Shown here in pieces: positions 1-11,575 of a DNA stretch of 64,000 nt. The stretch is from Vigna angularis. Taxonomy: Eukaryota; Streptophyta; Magnoliopsida; Fabales; Fabaceae. The stretch's first letter is position 1; the number at the start of each line of letters is the position of its first letter. The stretch covers positions 8,678,479 through 8,742,478 of the forward strand of contig NC_068977.1 of NCBI RefSeq assembly GCF_016808095.1, read 5' to 3'. Under the pieces are notes generated by a model that had not been told where the DNA came from, searched no databases, and saw nothing but the letters and a program-made list of their open reading frames with translations. Position numbers and translations under genes: made by a program.

Positions 1-1600
1 AGAAATGTCAGACCAAACCTGTGTAGGAATAGGTAAAGGCTGTAACAAGCTTGTTGGAGCGGGGGTTTCAAATTTGTTCTTCTGACACACCTCACATTGT
101 TGGACCCATTCCTTAATGTCCCTCTTCATTCCCTCCAGTAATGGACCCTAACTATGTGCTTAAAGGTGCGAAAATAACCACTATGGCCTCCTGTAGGGGC
201 TCATGCATTTCCTTAATAATTGCTACTAAGCTCGAAGATCCTTTCGGTAACACCAATTTTCCCTTGCAAAACAAATGACCTTGTCGATACCTTTCATGGG
301 ATGTAGGGTTTATCATAGAAACCATGCTTGCATCCTGTTTAGATTCCACTTCCCAAGAGTCCCATTGTTCTGGTTGTAGGACAGAAATGGCCATAAAATA
401 GTTTCTATGAGAGAGGGCGTCCCTTTCCAGGTCTGAAACGAATCTCAAAGTCGAATCCAATGAGTTTGGAGGCCCATATGAAATGTTCCTCTGTCAACAA
501 TCTTTGATCCGTGAGGAATTTTAGACTTTGCTAGTCTGTGAGAATGATAAAATGGCTGCCCATGAGATAATGTTTCCATTAGACCTAGCGATATTTTTTG
601 TTTGTTGGACATATTGTTTCACCCGCTATCGGACCAATATCGGACCACCCATTAATGTCTAGTTTCACGCTCGAGATGTATATACCTCAATGTGAGGGTG
701 TGTGCTGGAAGTCCCACATCGATTAGAGATAAGGTCAATTTATAGTATATAAGTGGGTGTAAACCTCCCCTTACAAGCCGGTTTTTTGGGGTTGAGTTAG
801 GCTTAAAGTCCACTTCTTAACAGATATGATATGGCCCAAATATTCCAACTGTTGTTGGCGAAAAACACACTTCTTGTTGAGTTTCAATTTGTTCTGATGC
901 AGCACCCTTAGCACCTTTGCCAGATGGTTGATATGGACATCTAAATATGGGCTATAAATAGTTATATCATAAAAATAAAAAACCAGGACAAATTTTTGTA
1001 GAAAAGGCATTCGATTCATTAAGGCTTGAAAAGTGGTTGGAGCATTGGTCAAGCCAAAAAGTATAACCAGAAACTCATAATGGCCTTCGTGGTGTTCTCA
1101 GTGTCTTGTTGCCGCATCAAAATTTGATGGTATCCTGATTTTAAGTCTAGTTTGGAAAACATGGTTGCTTCTACCAATTCATCAATAATTCCTATATGAC
1201 TGCAATAGGAAATTTATTAGGAATGGTTACCTTGTTTAAAGCCCAACAATCCACACAAAATCTCCATCCCTCATCTTTCTTCTTGACCAAGATAATTGTG
1301 TTGGGATAAGGGCTGATGCTTGGTCGGATAATGCCCCCTTGTAACATTTCTTGAACCAAGCACTCAATCTCATTCTTTTGTTGGTGGGAATACTTCTAGG
1401 ACATCAAATTAGGAATAGAAGCCCCCTGTTGTAGGTGTATGGAGTGATCAAGAGGTTTGGTAGGTGGTAACAATGCTAAATCTTGGACAACTTCTTCATG
1501 GGCATCCAGCATTTCCAGAATTTGAGGTGGTCCCAAGTTCCTTAATTACGGCCCATTTGAGAACAAAACTTGCCTCTTGTTTGAAATCGTTCCATAATGT
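1..1600 (-). mobile_element. decayed Ty3/Gypsy pol remnant
   Basis: Minus-strand translation gives broken pieces of a Gypsy polyprotein. About 1420-1200 reads as the start of reverse transcriptase ([20 protein letters not shown]). 1052-771 continues it ([12 protein letters not shown], then a decayed FVLVF-Y-D stretch and [17 protein letters not shown]). 460-152 looks like the RNase H to integrase linker (HERYRQGHLFCKGKLVLPKG). The pieces are in correct pol order on one strand but are separated by stops and frameshifts, so nothing here can make a protein. The left end lies outside the window. The TRIM-like insert at about 603-822 separates RT from the RNase H/integrase part. No LTRs were identified. 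The assignment to Ty3/Gypsy is firm from the RT motifs; the lineage is not resolved. Confidence 0.85.
603..822 (+). mobile_element. 5'-truncated TRIM element nested in the Gypsy remnant
   Basis: 703-822 is a 120-bp terminal repeat (TGCTGGAAGTCCCACATCGA at its start, ending TTCTTAACA) closely matching both LTRs of the complete TRIM at 23040-23425. The preceding 100 bp match that element's short internal region, including the ACCACCCATTAATGT stretch and the purine-rich tract before the LTR. The left LTR and primer-binding site are missing. It lies inside the decayed Gypsy RT/RNase H region, so it inserted later or was trapped by rearrangement. Confidence 0.75.
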
Positions 1601-2071
1601 CTTCAAAGTGGATTAAGATTTCTTTAACGTAGGATTTCCCTTCAAAACATGCCCCTCTCCCCCTTTACCTATGGATAGTCTGAGATTGCCAAAGGTGGTA
1701 ACTAAGAAATATACATTTGAGAAACTCGGTAAAAAGTTTATCTTTACCTGGAGTAAGATCATGAATAAAATAAGTGCAATTGAATAAATAAAGATGGACA
1801 AGATTGAGGGGTCATGTGTGTTTGTACATGTTAGAATCTGATTTATTTATGTTAGAATTATTGTTTTGTTATTAGGTATATTTTTTTTTCCTTATTTAAC
1901 AGATTATAATTATTGTGAATAATGGAGATATCCCTGAATCATAGGGATCTGGTTGTCTAAGAGTTATTATTGCTTCCTAAAATAGCTTCCTAGCCTTGTA
2001 TATATGGATTGTATTCTCAACATAATAATAATATAAGATTCTATCCTAAATTGTGAGAGTACAAAATTGAG
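1600..2071. other. gene-free stretch, possible solo LTR at about 1850-2055
   Basis: No coding segment is visible. The stretch from TGTTAGAATTATTG near 1850 through a TATATATGG motif to the CATAATAATAATATAAG region looks like a Copia LTR in composition (AT-rich, internal TATA-like box, repeated TTCCTA). No second copy, PBS or target duplication was found, so this is only a suggestion. Confidence 0.25.
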
Positions 2072-2896
2072 TACGAAGTCATGTTGCAATTGGAGGACAG
2101 ATTAGAGCATGCAGTTGATTAAGTAACGGGAGATAAGAATTCCATCACCCTAGTAGCAGAGGGATTTGACCGGTGCCTCAAACTTAAACTTGAGAGCCAT
2201 TTGCAAGTAACGAAAGGCAAGGAATTGTAATATGATACCATATAGAAAGATTTACAGAAATTTAATGAGCTTACTCATAATCCTCCATCTTTTTGGGCCA
2301 TTGTTTTCTTTTGTGCCTAGATTTAACCGTGTATATTGTTCACAGTACATGTAAACACCAAACCACCAAGAATACCTAAATGCTGGTGGTTGTAAATTTC
2401 ATTGTCCTATTTTTCTAATGTGTGTATACTTGTACTGTTAGAGCTTTCTTTATGTTTTTACTCTAAAGTTAAGTTTCCCTCCTCTTATATATGTTATTGT
2501 AAAAATGTTTAGGGCAAGAGGATGATGATACCACTACTGTCCAAAGTCAACCACTTCCTCGAGATGCTTTCAGGATACGACAGTATCAGAAAGCTCGAGC
2601 CAGCAGTGCTTCTCAAACGGGATCAGTTTCATATGGAAGTGCATTTTCTGGCGATTTATCTGGCAGCACTGGTTGATAAAATATTTTTAAGCATTTATTG
2701 GAGGCTGTTGTAAATTAAAAGACCTTCCATGAACTCATATATCACTATCCTTTTGCTTATAGCGTAATGTATAAGTTATGAACATGATGTATATTCAGGG
2801 TTCATGCCTCGTCCATTGTCATGTTTACTAAAATCTGACAACGCAAAAGGACTACCATCTTTGCATGAGTATAACCGCAGCTTTTGGGAGGTTTGA
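2072..2896 (+). pseudogene. 3' exons of an unrecognised gene, probably a broken or partial copy
   Basis: Two exons fit well. 2513-2671 follows a TTTAG acceptor and reads QEDDDTTTVQSQPLPRDAFR, then a Ser/Gly-rich tail. A GT-AG intron at 2672-2798 joins it in phase to 2799-2896, ending YNRSFWEV and a stop. A further open stretch at 2072-2206 (MLQLEDRLEHAVD, then after an in-frame TAA, GDKNSITLVAEGFDRCLK) looks coding and ends at a GTAACG donor. Its phase does not match the TTTAG acceptor, and the TAA would kill it. The charged, helical first part and low-complexity Ser-rich C-terminus suggest a conserved plant protein, but I cannot name the family. No promoter or 5' exons are visible because the Gypsy remnant lies directly upstream. 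It could be a truncated duplicate or a gene whose 5' part was displaced. Confidence 0.45.
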
Positions 2897-5800
2897 TACT
2901 TCGAAAAAACATGAACTTGCAAGGAAGGATGATACTTGTCAATAATTGCCAGAGTAGAGATTGGTCTTCTGAAACTATTTTCCCCTTGCAGGGATGTAAC
3001 TAGGTCATCTAAAATAAGATTTACTATATGCACTTTTATTTTGCTATACAACAGAAGGATTCAACTTTTAGTATCATGATTTTACAATATGTCGATATTA
3101 AAATTTGTGCCAGTTCATGGCCATTTTTCTATATTTATTTTATGAGCATGATTAGCACCATACTGTAATCTTGCATCTTGCAAATTAATTAGGATCACAG
3201 ATTTGAAACACTTTCTTTGCATAGAGCATGATGAGATGCTGAAGATTAAAACCCAATTTCTTATTCTCCATTTAAAATAGGATTCTTCCTTCATCCCGTT
3301 ATTCTCTTTCTACACCCCCAATATATTTGAAGATACCTATTTTGCCCTGTGTTTTTATAATTCAGTCAACCTCTAAAACATCCATTAGTGTCCTTGTGCG
3401 TTAATGGTGGTAAAGAATTCTTGAGTATAATTATTGAGTAGTGTTTGGATAGTAGGGCAATTCATAACTGTCGTAAGTGATAATTTTTAAAATTACGAAT
3501 TGTATAATCAAAATGGAAAAATTGCACTTGGGATGGTATAATTCATTCTTATATGGGTGATCTTTCTAAATTGGATTATGCAAGAAAACCACACTACTCT
3601 CACCAATTTGGAACACTCATTCTAGAACTTATAGAAAGGAATTTCAAAATTGAGAAATAACTATATTTTATGTATTTTTTTATATTTTGCAATCTCTTTT
3701 TTGGTTAATGTTTTGGATTATTTATTTAAAAGGTGTAATATAGTTAAAAGTGGGGTATTCTAGTTGTGTAGTAGATGTTAGGTGGAAATACACATAGACG
3801 ATGTGTACTTGAATTGGGTAGATTATGTAGTGTCGGTGTTGTGTAGACGAGTGTTGTTGGTCGAGTGTTAGACGAGAGGTGTAAAATGTATGAGTTAGAT
3901 GTTAGGTGTGTTAAAGGTAGATGTTATATGTAAAATGCATAAAGCAGACGATAGGTGAATTTACAATAATTAGACATGTTAAAATTGAGAGCGTTAGACA
4001 CTGTTATTTATTGATGATGTAGACTCATTTTAGCTTTTCTTAATATGATATTTAAGTGAAGAAAATTCAAGGAAGACTTCCATTAGACATATAATCAAAT
4101 GGTTATCTAGAAATAAATGAACGTGCACTTTCAAGAATTTAAAGGAAAGAAGAGAATTTAATTAAGCAATATGAAATCATAAATAAAGAACTAAAGAATA
4201 CGAGTGTGAAACACAAAACATAAAATAAACTAGAACATAAAATGAAATGGAGTAAAAGAGGGGAGAAGGGAAGAAAAGGTGATCACACTGCTTGGGTTAC
4301 TGAGTCACCCAAGAAAAGTGGTAATATCAACACTTGAATCTAAAAAACTCGAGAAGAAGACATTAAAGAAGAGAGCTATGCTTTTGGACAAATATATGTA
4401 TAATTTTAGATATGATATATTTATCTTTATCTTATTTTTAGTTAATTTATTATTATTTCTAATTTGTATTTTGAACTTAGTTTATATTTATTTTATTATG
4501 AATAGAGTATCTTATATATATTTTTAATACAAAAGAGATTAATATCATACATAGTTTTTATTATATTAAACATATATAAACACTCATATTCAATCCTTTT
4601 CCTAGAGGTAAAGGTTAGTAATGGGAAGGATCTTTTAGCAAATACACAAAAATCTTTTAGAAAGTAGGTCATCGTGAGAGTCCAAAGGTGGCATAAAAGA
4701 CTCCTTGTTATCCAAGTTATTCATGCGACATTGATCTTCTATATGATAACCATGCCTCTTAAAAGCTCTCTTGGTTGCTCCACTCTTCTTGGGCTAAACT
4801 TACCCCTCTTCTCTCTAAGTGGGCGTATACCTCCCAACAAGGTGCTAAGAGCAAAGTTTATAAAACAAAGTAAACACAATAAGACAAAGAGAAATACTAA
4901 ATAAAGTCAAAGAAGTAGCTAAAGTAGAGGCACCCCTTCTAATTATGCTCCTAGTAGTCAAGGAACTTAGTTGTTTTAAAAGTTCATTAACATGACATTT
5001 ATTTCATATATCTATCATTCCATGTATTCTTGTGTGTGGTACAAGGGATCAAGAAGAGGAATACCGGTCCAAGAAAAGAAGGTAATCATTTAATGATGCA
5101 TGTAGAGCATTTAATGTTTAATGAAAAACATTTAATACATCTTATTTATGCATGAATAAACATGAGCTAAAAAGTAAGATATTCTCTAAAATTTCTCTAT
5201 AGAGAGAAAGGATTTGCAATGACTACTTTCTTTAAATCTCTACGTATACAAGATTTCTTAATGATGAAAGGTTAAAAGCAACAATAATGTGTGATATCAA
5301 ATCTCTAAGCAAAAATCTCTCTCTGTCTTAAAGTTTTGTAAATAACATTGCTTTGTTTATAGGGAACCTAAATTAGTGAAGCTTAGCTTGTATTTATATA
5401 AGCATATAATACCTATTTTAGTTAGCAAGCTAGTAATTTTTTTATCACACACTTTTATAACCACATACTTGAGTTTTTGTTAAGAGTTATTGTGTTTCAA
5501 ACAATATTTGACTTTTTAGTTAGGAGTAGTTATGAATCTAAATAATATTTTTTCTTTAGCCAAGAATGATGAAGTTTCTAACAATATTTATTTGTATTTA
5601 AGAATGGAAACAAAGCAGGGTGGGGATGAGTTTTTTTATCTCATCCCCATATGCAAAGTAAAAATTCATACGCATCTTTATCTTCATACCTAATGGGTAC
5701 GAGACTTTTGTTTCATTCTCATTCCTACTAGGTAAAAAGTATACTCGTACCTATGCCTAACATCTTTAGGTATCCTCTCTTAGTCTCCTTTAAGATCAAG

Positions 5801-6248
5801 ACTCATAATTACAATAATGATAATTCTCTCACGCAGGCAGGAGAATCACAATAAAGCTGATGAGATTTACTTCACACATTGAAGGATTTACCATGGTTAC
5901 ACTCAACCCAATAACACTATCTAATAAAGATGAATATGTCAATATAATCTTTCAAAGTGTTTCTATCTTTTCTCTTCAATAATGAATTTGACAATATTTC
6001 AACACTTCTTCATTTTCTCTTGTCTTTTACTTTTTCTTCATCTAGACCTTGATTTATATAGTTGCACTTGTATCACACATAGTTGATGTAGAGTTAATTT
6101 TGTATATCTTCATATCTTCAAATATTCTCATCATTCTTTGCTTTTGAAGTTCTTGATATCACTTTCTACATTGCTTCTTTTGCATTATCTCTTCTTTCCA
6201 ATTTAGTTATTCAACAATTTAAATTTCAAATGTTATTAAGTTAGCAAA

Positions 6249-6250
<2 letters not shown>
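2897..6250. other. gene-free AT-rich spacer with old repeat debris
   Basis: No credible exon was seen on either strand. 3780-3990 carries loose repeats around AGATGTTAGGTG and TAGACGA. About 5616-5790 has a low-copy-repeat look, with GGGGATGAG-type and CTCATCCCCAT stretches and repeated GGTA/TACC motifs that resemble the ends of a decayed DNA transposon. Open frames near 4279-4527 and 4674-4904 have no domain and no gene context. Confidence 0.4.

Positions 6251-6330
<80 letters not shown>
6251..6330. repeat. (AT)40 microsatellite
   Basis: An uninterrupted run of about 40 AT dinucleotides lies 680 bp upstream of the dehydrin start. Such tracts are highly variable in length and self-complementary. 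Confidence 0.97.
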
Positions 6331-6332
<2 letters not shown>

Positions 6333-6726
6333 ATTTAATATGTAAATGAGAAACTAATAAATAAATAACATAAACAAAATATTTTTTTCAAAAATTTAAA
6401 ATAGTAAATATTTGAATAAATTATTTATTTCTCTCTAATTTCTGAAATTTTTTGTCACTGATTATTTATCCAATTCAACTTTAGATTTAACATATTTATT
6501 TTAAATAAGAAAACATATTAATTAATTGATTAAAATATAAAAGTAATTATATAAAACCAATATTTTATGAAAATGATAAATTTTCTAAAAAAAAGAAAGA
6601 AAACTATAAGTAAAATTTAGTCTAAATATTTTTAAGTAAATTAAAATATTAAAATGGTAATATAATAATTGCATCACCTCGTCACAAGTTGACCACAAAT
6701 TCCTCAAGTTTCATCTACAAACACAA

Positions 6727-6733
6727 ACGTGTC
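6727..6733 (+). promoter_or_regulatory. ABRE-like element ACGTGTC
   Basis: ACGTGTC contains the ACGT core of abscisic-acid response elements. It sits about 190 bp upstream of the dehydrin TATA box. Dehydrins are commonly ABA- and cold/drought-induced, so function here is a reasonable inference, not shown. Confidence 0.5.
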
Positions 6734-6924
6734 ACGCACACAGAAAAGAATGAACACATATGTTTTCCCCACAAACAAGATCAACACCATTTTTTTCCCT
6801 CATCTATTTTTGAAACCAAAATTCTCTAATCAATAGCACAGCGTTGACGATCACGAACACGAACACTCCCGAAATTCCAGCCAAAACCAGATAATCTTGT
6901 GTCATTATCCTCCCTTTCTAGCCT

Positions 6925-6932
6925 TATAAATA
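6925..6932 (+). promoter_or_regulatory. TATA box of the dehydrin gene
   Basis: TATAAATA lies 82 bp before the dehydrin ATG. It predicts a transcription start near 6955-6965 and a 5' UTR of about 50-60 nt. Confidence 0.7.
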
Positions 6933-7013
6933 CACTTATTTCACATTCTTTCGTTGTCTGATATCACAAACAAACCGAAGCAAAAGGCCTAAAAAAAGAG
7001 TGAGAAAGAAACC

Positions 7014-7388
7014 ATGTCTGGAATCATGCACAAGATTGAAGAGAGCTTTGGAGGGCACAAAAAAGATGAGGAACATAAAGGAAACCCCCATGATGAACAC
7101 AAAGGTGAACACAAAGGCGAACACAAGCAAGAGGGCTTTATGGACAAGATGAAAGACAAATTGCATGGTGATGAGCATAACAAGGGTCACAAAGAAGGGC
7201 ACAAAGAAGGGCACAAAGAAGGGCACGAAGAAGGACACAAAGAAGGATTTATGGACAAGATGAAAGACAAGTTCCATGGTGATGAACATGACAAGGGTGA
7301 GAACAAGAAAAAGAAGAAGGACAAGAAGAAGCATGAGCATGGACATGAAAAACATGGTGACGGTAGTAGCAGCAGTGACAGCGATTAG
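7014..7388 (+). CDS. KS-type dehydrin (LEA group 2), SRC1/HIRD11-like
   Basis: A 124-residue, highly hydrophilic, Lys/His/Glu-rich protein with no signal peptide or membrane segment. It has two K-segments, EGFMDKMKDKLHG at about 40-52 and EGFMDKMKDKFHG at about 77-89. They are separated by a tandem GHKEG array at about 58-77. A poly-Lys stretch follows at about 98-106, and the protein ends in a Ser/Asp S-segment (SSSSDSD). Dehydrins are intrinsically disordered. Their K-segments fold as amphipathic helices on membranes, and His/Lys-rich KS types bind metal ions and are made under cold, drought or ABA. The start MSGIMHKIEE matches the family N-terminus. The gene is a single open frame with a clear TATA box and an ABRE-like site upstream. 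Two K-segments in a KS-type protein is slightly unusual and looks like internal duplication. Confidence 0.93.
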   Translation: MSGIMHKIEESFGGHKKDEEHKGNPHDEHKGEHKGEHKQEGFMDKMKDKLHGDEHNKGHKEGHKEGHKEGHEEGHKEGFMDKMKDKFHGDEHDKGENKKKKKDKKKHEHGHEKHGDGSSSSDSD

Positions 7389-8318
7389 ATATAATATATG
7401 TTACAAAAATATACTTTAAGATACATATATAATTTTTATACATTCATTTTATACTATTTTATCTTACTTTTCATTTTTTTTAATTATAAAAGTTCACTTT
7501 TTTATGATTATTTTATTATTATTAATCGTGTCAAATGTAAATGTATATCATTATTCTAATTGTTAAGGTAATCTTTGTGTTTGCTCTTTTAAATTTCATC
7601 ATTACTTTATTTAATTGTTCCAAAATTTGTAACATCATTTACTGTAATATTTCTCGTATTTTTTTAATTACATTTTCTTTTTTATATTTGTAATTTTTTC
7701 TCTTTATCATGCTGCTGTGTATAATTATTTTAAATCTTAAGAGGATTTATTTTAAAACTTTGGGAAGGATATATTTAAAAACTGGATTAAAAGACACATA
7801 AATGCCACTATGATTTAATTTCACTTTTTTTAATGTTATTGGATTAGTTAAGGAAACCGTCGTTTTAATATTTATATTAGAAATTCAGATTCTTTTGGCT
7901 CAAGATATTTGAAATTCAGATATGTTGTATTAATCTTCAAATTTGAAAAATATTAAATACAACTTTAAATTTAATATGTTATTGTTATTTTTTATTAAAG
8001 CATATACGTTTGAAATCAATTTATACACACAAATCAATACTCTCATTTTTAATAAAATTCTATTCGTAAATTAATTATTTACGCGTGGCCAAATCTACAT
8101 AGAGATTATTACTAGTACTTGATTTTTCTTTTCAATTTTGGACCAATATATATGTAGTTATGTATTTATGGAAGTTCATTCGTGGATTAGTGGTCTGTAT
8201 ATTGTCTTGGGACGACGTCAGTAATGTAAGACTCGACTCTTCATTTATATCACTCATGTAAGTTTGTGTTTTGGAGATTGTGGTCTGTATATCAGTCTTG
8301 AATATATATATATATATA
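7389..8318. other. dehydrin 3' flank and AT-rich spacer
   Basis: Nothing coding was seen. The dehydrin 3' UTR should lie in the first few hundred bases. A TA-dinucleotide run at 8302-8320 is the site into which the next LTR element inserted. Confidence 0.4.
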
Positions 8319-8889
8319 TATTACTATCACCTCATAATCGACCGATGTGTAAAGATACAGAAGAGCCTTTTACGTCACTTTGGTCTCATGCTATTGATCG
8401 GTTAGGACGACATACGATCTTGAGAAACTGAACAATTAGCATGCGAAAAAAAACTTTTAAGCCGTTCGGTCTAGACAACTGTTGAGCAAAGTTAATGCAC
8501 AAATAAATGTGGTAACGGCTACAATTAGACAATTAAGGTTTGTATTAATGACCCTTAAAAGGTAAATTAATTGGTCAAATTCTTTTAAACTCTATAAATA
8601 AGGGTTTAGATTCGAAGTAAACCGATGTTCTACTCACACTCAAAAATACTCCACAGTGATAACAAAATCACTTTCTTGAGAGATAGGGCTCCATAACCTA
8701 CACCTAACTTGAGCGTCGGAGTGCCTTTTGTAGGTACCCCTTTTTTCCACGAAGTCGACCGAGCGGTCAAGATTGAAGTCCACCGAACGACCAATACTGA
8801 GGGCGACCGAGCGGTCTAAACTAGGAGCATACAAGTGGAACACACAAGTCAGAGGTTAGTGTCTCGATCTCACAATCCCTACCGAAACA
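8319..8889 (+). repeat. 5' LTR of the non-autonomous Gypsy-type element
   Basis: 571 bp, aligned along its length with 10259-10781 apart from a segment of about 45-50 bp near the 3' end (roughly 8795-8845) found only here. Its first two bases are TA where the other LTR has TG, probably eroded by the adjoining TA run. A CTATAAATAAG promoter motif occurs near 8592 and is also present in the other LTR. Confidence 0.85.
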
Positions 8890-9579
8890 TTTTGGCGTCC
8901 ACTGTGGGGCCAAGAGTAAGCAGAAGAAACCAGTGGTGACCACGAGGAACATGGAGGAGCAGCAAAGCACGCAGAGGAGATTGCGGTGCTAAGGGTAGAA
9001 CGAGTACCTCCCGGGCGGTCCGCCTCAAACTGATAGAATTGCAATGAAGCAAGCCATAATCACACTAACCCGAACGGTCGAAATAGAACGGAATCTAACT
9101 CCTGCAAACCGTACGACTTACCAACCGGACAGTTTCCATTCAATCACAAGTATTCGGCCTCACAGGTCTTTAGCCATTCGGCTTCAACCGCTCGGCTATC
9201 CATGGCCTCAAATGTTCAGGTGCTCGACCTTTCGGCCATTAGGTATTCAATCATTCGGCTTCAACCGCATGACCTTCCATGGCCTCAGGGTATAGCTCAA
9301 GCAGACCTTAGTCCCTCTCTCTCTCTCCCGTTCGGTCATAAAGCATAAAGCACCCACAACTCATTCAAGACATCTTAATACGGATTCCTCGTCGTTGACA
9401 GGCAAACATTCAACAAAAGACCGATCGGTCTTGTTTGCTTGACCGACCGGCCTTATAACAACCTATTTTGACATTAATGCATTGGTTTGTTAGGCTACTA
9501 TTTTTCTCACCATGTAAAATTCGAGTTGTTATATTTCTTCAGTGCAGGTGATAGGATACTACAAATCACAACGCCAAGA

Positions 9580-10012
9580 GGTAAAAGCCCTCTCACTAGG
9601 AAGTTCTCCAGGAACTCCTAGTGCAAAGCCGAACGGTAAAGCCTGTTCTCTAGGAAGAACTTCTAGCTCAAAGACCGAGAGATAAATCTCTCTCGGCCGA
9701 GAGGTAAATCCCTCTCAATGATGTTGAAGACCGAGAGGAAAATCCCTTTCGTCCACCAAAAGGCTCTGATGTCAAAGACCGAGAGGTAAATCCCTCTCGT
9801 CAACTAGAAAGTTGAAGTCAAAGACCGAGAGGTAAATCCCTCTCATCAACTAGAAGGCTCTAAAGACAAAGATCAAAAGGTAAATCCCTCTCATCAACTA
9901 GAAAGTTGAAGACAAAGACCGAGAGGTAAATCCCTCTCGGCCGAGAGGTAAATCCCTCCCGTCACCTAGAAAGTTGATGTCAAAGACCGAGAGGAAAATC
10001 TCTTTGAACCGA
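9580..10012 (+). repeat. degenerate tandem array, about 46-bp unit
   Basis: Units contain GACCGAGAGGTAAATCCCTC followed by a spacer such as GTCAACTAGAAAGTTGA and AGTCAAA. At least seven diverged units are visible. Some carry an extra half-unit with CGGCCGAGAGG. The array is the main content of the element's internal region. The GAGGG/CCCTC halves are self-complementary, so each unit can form a small hairpin. Confidence 0.85.
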
Positions 10013-10258
10013 ACGGTTTACTTCTCGCCAACCAAGAAGTAACAAGGACTAAGACTCAAGTATGTAGCCAAACGGCCGTATAGTACGGATGACAAGATTC
10101 AACACATGAAATCATTCAGCCCAAATAAGATACAACGACTTGAAGCACATGGAAAGCAAGCTCCTCAATACAACAAGAGCAATCTCCCTCAAACTCATAA
10201 GTCCTATAGTTAACCGTTCGGCTAAAGCCGAGCGGTTAACTCGGACTTGGGGGGCTTA

Positions 10259-10777
10259 TGTTACTATGGGCTCATAGTCGACCGGTCAGTAAAGATGCAG
10301 GAGAGCCTTTACGTTACTTTGGGCTCATATGCTACCGATCGATTAGGACGACATACGACCTTGAGGAACTGAACGGTTAGCATGCGAGAAAAAGCTTCTC
10401 AGTCGTTCGGTCCAGACAACTGTTGAGCAGAGTTAATGCACAAATAAATGTGGTAACAGCTACCGTTAGACAGTTAAGGTTTGCATTAATGACCATTAAG
10501 AGGTAAATTAATTGGTCAGATTCCTTTAAACTCTATAAATAAGAGTTTATGTACGAGGTAAACTAACGTTATACTGACACTCAAAAATACTCCACAGTGA
10601 TAACAAAATCACTTTCTTGAGAGTTAGGGCACCATAACATATGTCTAACTTGAGCGTCGGAGTACCTTTTGCAGGTACCTCCCCCTTTTTTCCACGAAGT
10701 CGACCGAGCGGTCAAAACTGAAATCCACCGAACGACCAAGTCAGAGGTTAGTGTCTCGATCTCATAATCCCTACCAA

Positions 10778-10781
<4 letters not shown>
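10259..10781 (+). repeat. 3' LTR of the non-autonomous Gypsy-type element
   Basis: 523 bp from TGTTACTATGGGCTCATAG to CCTACCAAAACA. It matches the 5' LTR with many single-base differences, so the insertion is not recent. Confidence 0.85.

Positions 10782-10827
<46 letters not shown>
10782..10827. repeat. (AT)n microsatellite flanking the 3' LTR
   Basis: 46 bp of alternating A and T immediately after the LTR. It pairs with the TA run before the 5' LTR as the split target site. Confidence 0.9.
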
Positions 10828-10830
<3 letters not shown>

Positions 10831-11069
10831 GTGAGAATATTAGTGAACGGTTCTGATTCCAACACCCGATCCTTTGATCAGGAATACATCAGAAAAGGGA
10901 CAATGAATCCCTAACCGACTAAAACATTATGAACAAACATTTTGTTTTGACACTGCACACGTCAGAAGGATTTTACACAATTTCCCAATTGTTCTAATGG
11001 AATCAATTACGTAAAGTTGGATAAACAATTTCAAAGTTGAAGTTGTGTAGAGTTAAATGACGGAATATG

Positions 11070-11222
11070 ACGTGTTAACAACTTTTTTTAATAATTTTTT
11101 TGATAATAGACTATGTGTCACTATTTTATTGGTACGTATATTTGAAACGGACCAATCACAAGTTATTACATAAATTGTTGTAAAAAATTTGTTAAAAAAA
11201 ATTATTAAAAGAACATTTTCCT
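11070..11222 (+). mobile_element. MITE-like repeat, copy 1
   Basis: About 150 bp with T-rich left and A-rich right arms that pair imperfectly (AACTTTTTTTAATAATTTTT against AAATTATTAAAAGAAC). The conserved core is ATGTGTCACTATTTTATTGG, then a GTATATTTGAAAC motif and CAATCACAAGTTATTACAT. The same core recurs at 11576-11700 (inverted), 31240-31380, 63164-63310 and 63346-63493. No coding capacity. Confidence 0.75.
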
Positions 11223-11575
11223 TAAATGACTTTAAGGTTAAAGTCATGTTGGGATAGATGACATTCGCAGGAGACATTACGACTTTAACTTTTAATATAT
11301 GATAGATCCGAATTCATTTAAAGAGTGTAAGGATTTTTCATATAAATTCTTCTTAAATGTGTACAATTTATCTACTTTTATATTTTTCTTAAAATTTGTC
11401 TATTCTCGTAATATACAAGGTAGATTTATCTATTCTCATATAAAAACTTTGTGGGTTGTGTAACTATTTGAGTGGCAAGGAAATTTATATTTATAAATAA
11501 AGGTGATTCTCATATGAAGAGGGAGAGATATTGATTTAACTACGAAGAGGATAACAAAGAGAGAATTTATCTTTG

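Larger units (their letters stand above)
8319..10781 (+). mobile_element. non-autonomous LTR retrotransposon (Gypsy-type ends, no pol)
   Basis: Two direct terminal repeats (8319-8889 and 10259-10781) flank 1.37 kb of non-coding DNA. The 5' LTR is followed by a primer-binding-like site (TTTTGGCGTCCACTGTGGGG, 8890-8909) of the TGGCGYC type common in plant Gypsy elements. A purine-rich tract CTTGGGGGGCTTA directly precedes the 3' LTR. The internal part has no gag, protease or RT; its short open frames show no domain. It holds a degenerate tandem array with a period of about 46 bp. It must therefore move with proteins of an autonomous partner. Both ends abut AT microsatellite sequence, so the target duplication (probably ATATA) cannot be separated from the repeat. 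Confidence 0.85.

Noticed and set aside
2776..3051. 91-residue minus-strand frame
   Set aside because: It is the complement of the last exon of the orphan gene at 2799-2896 plus flanking DNA; the plus-strand exon explains the openness.
6936..7443. Minus-strand frames opposite the dehydrin, rich in Phe/Leu/Val
   Set aside because: Complement of Lys/His/Glu-rich codons; apparent membrane segments are an artefact of the repeat.
9044..9295. 83-residue frame in the non-autonomous LTR element
   Set aside because: No gag-like motif; composition follows the surrounding non-coding repeat.
9580..10012. CRISPR-like array
   Set aside because: Repeats are degenerate and contiguous, without unique spacers, inside a plant retroelement.
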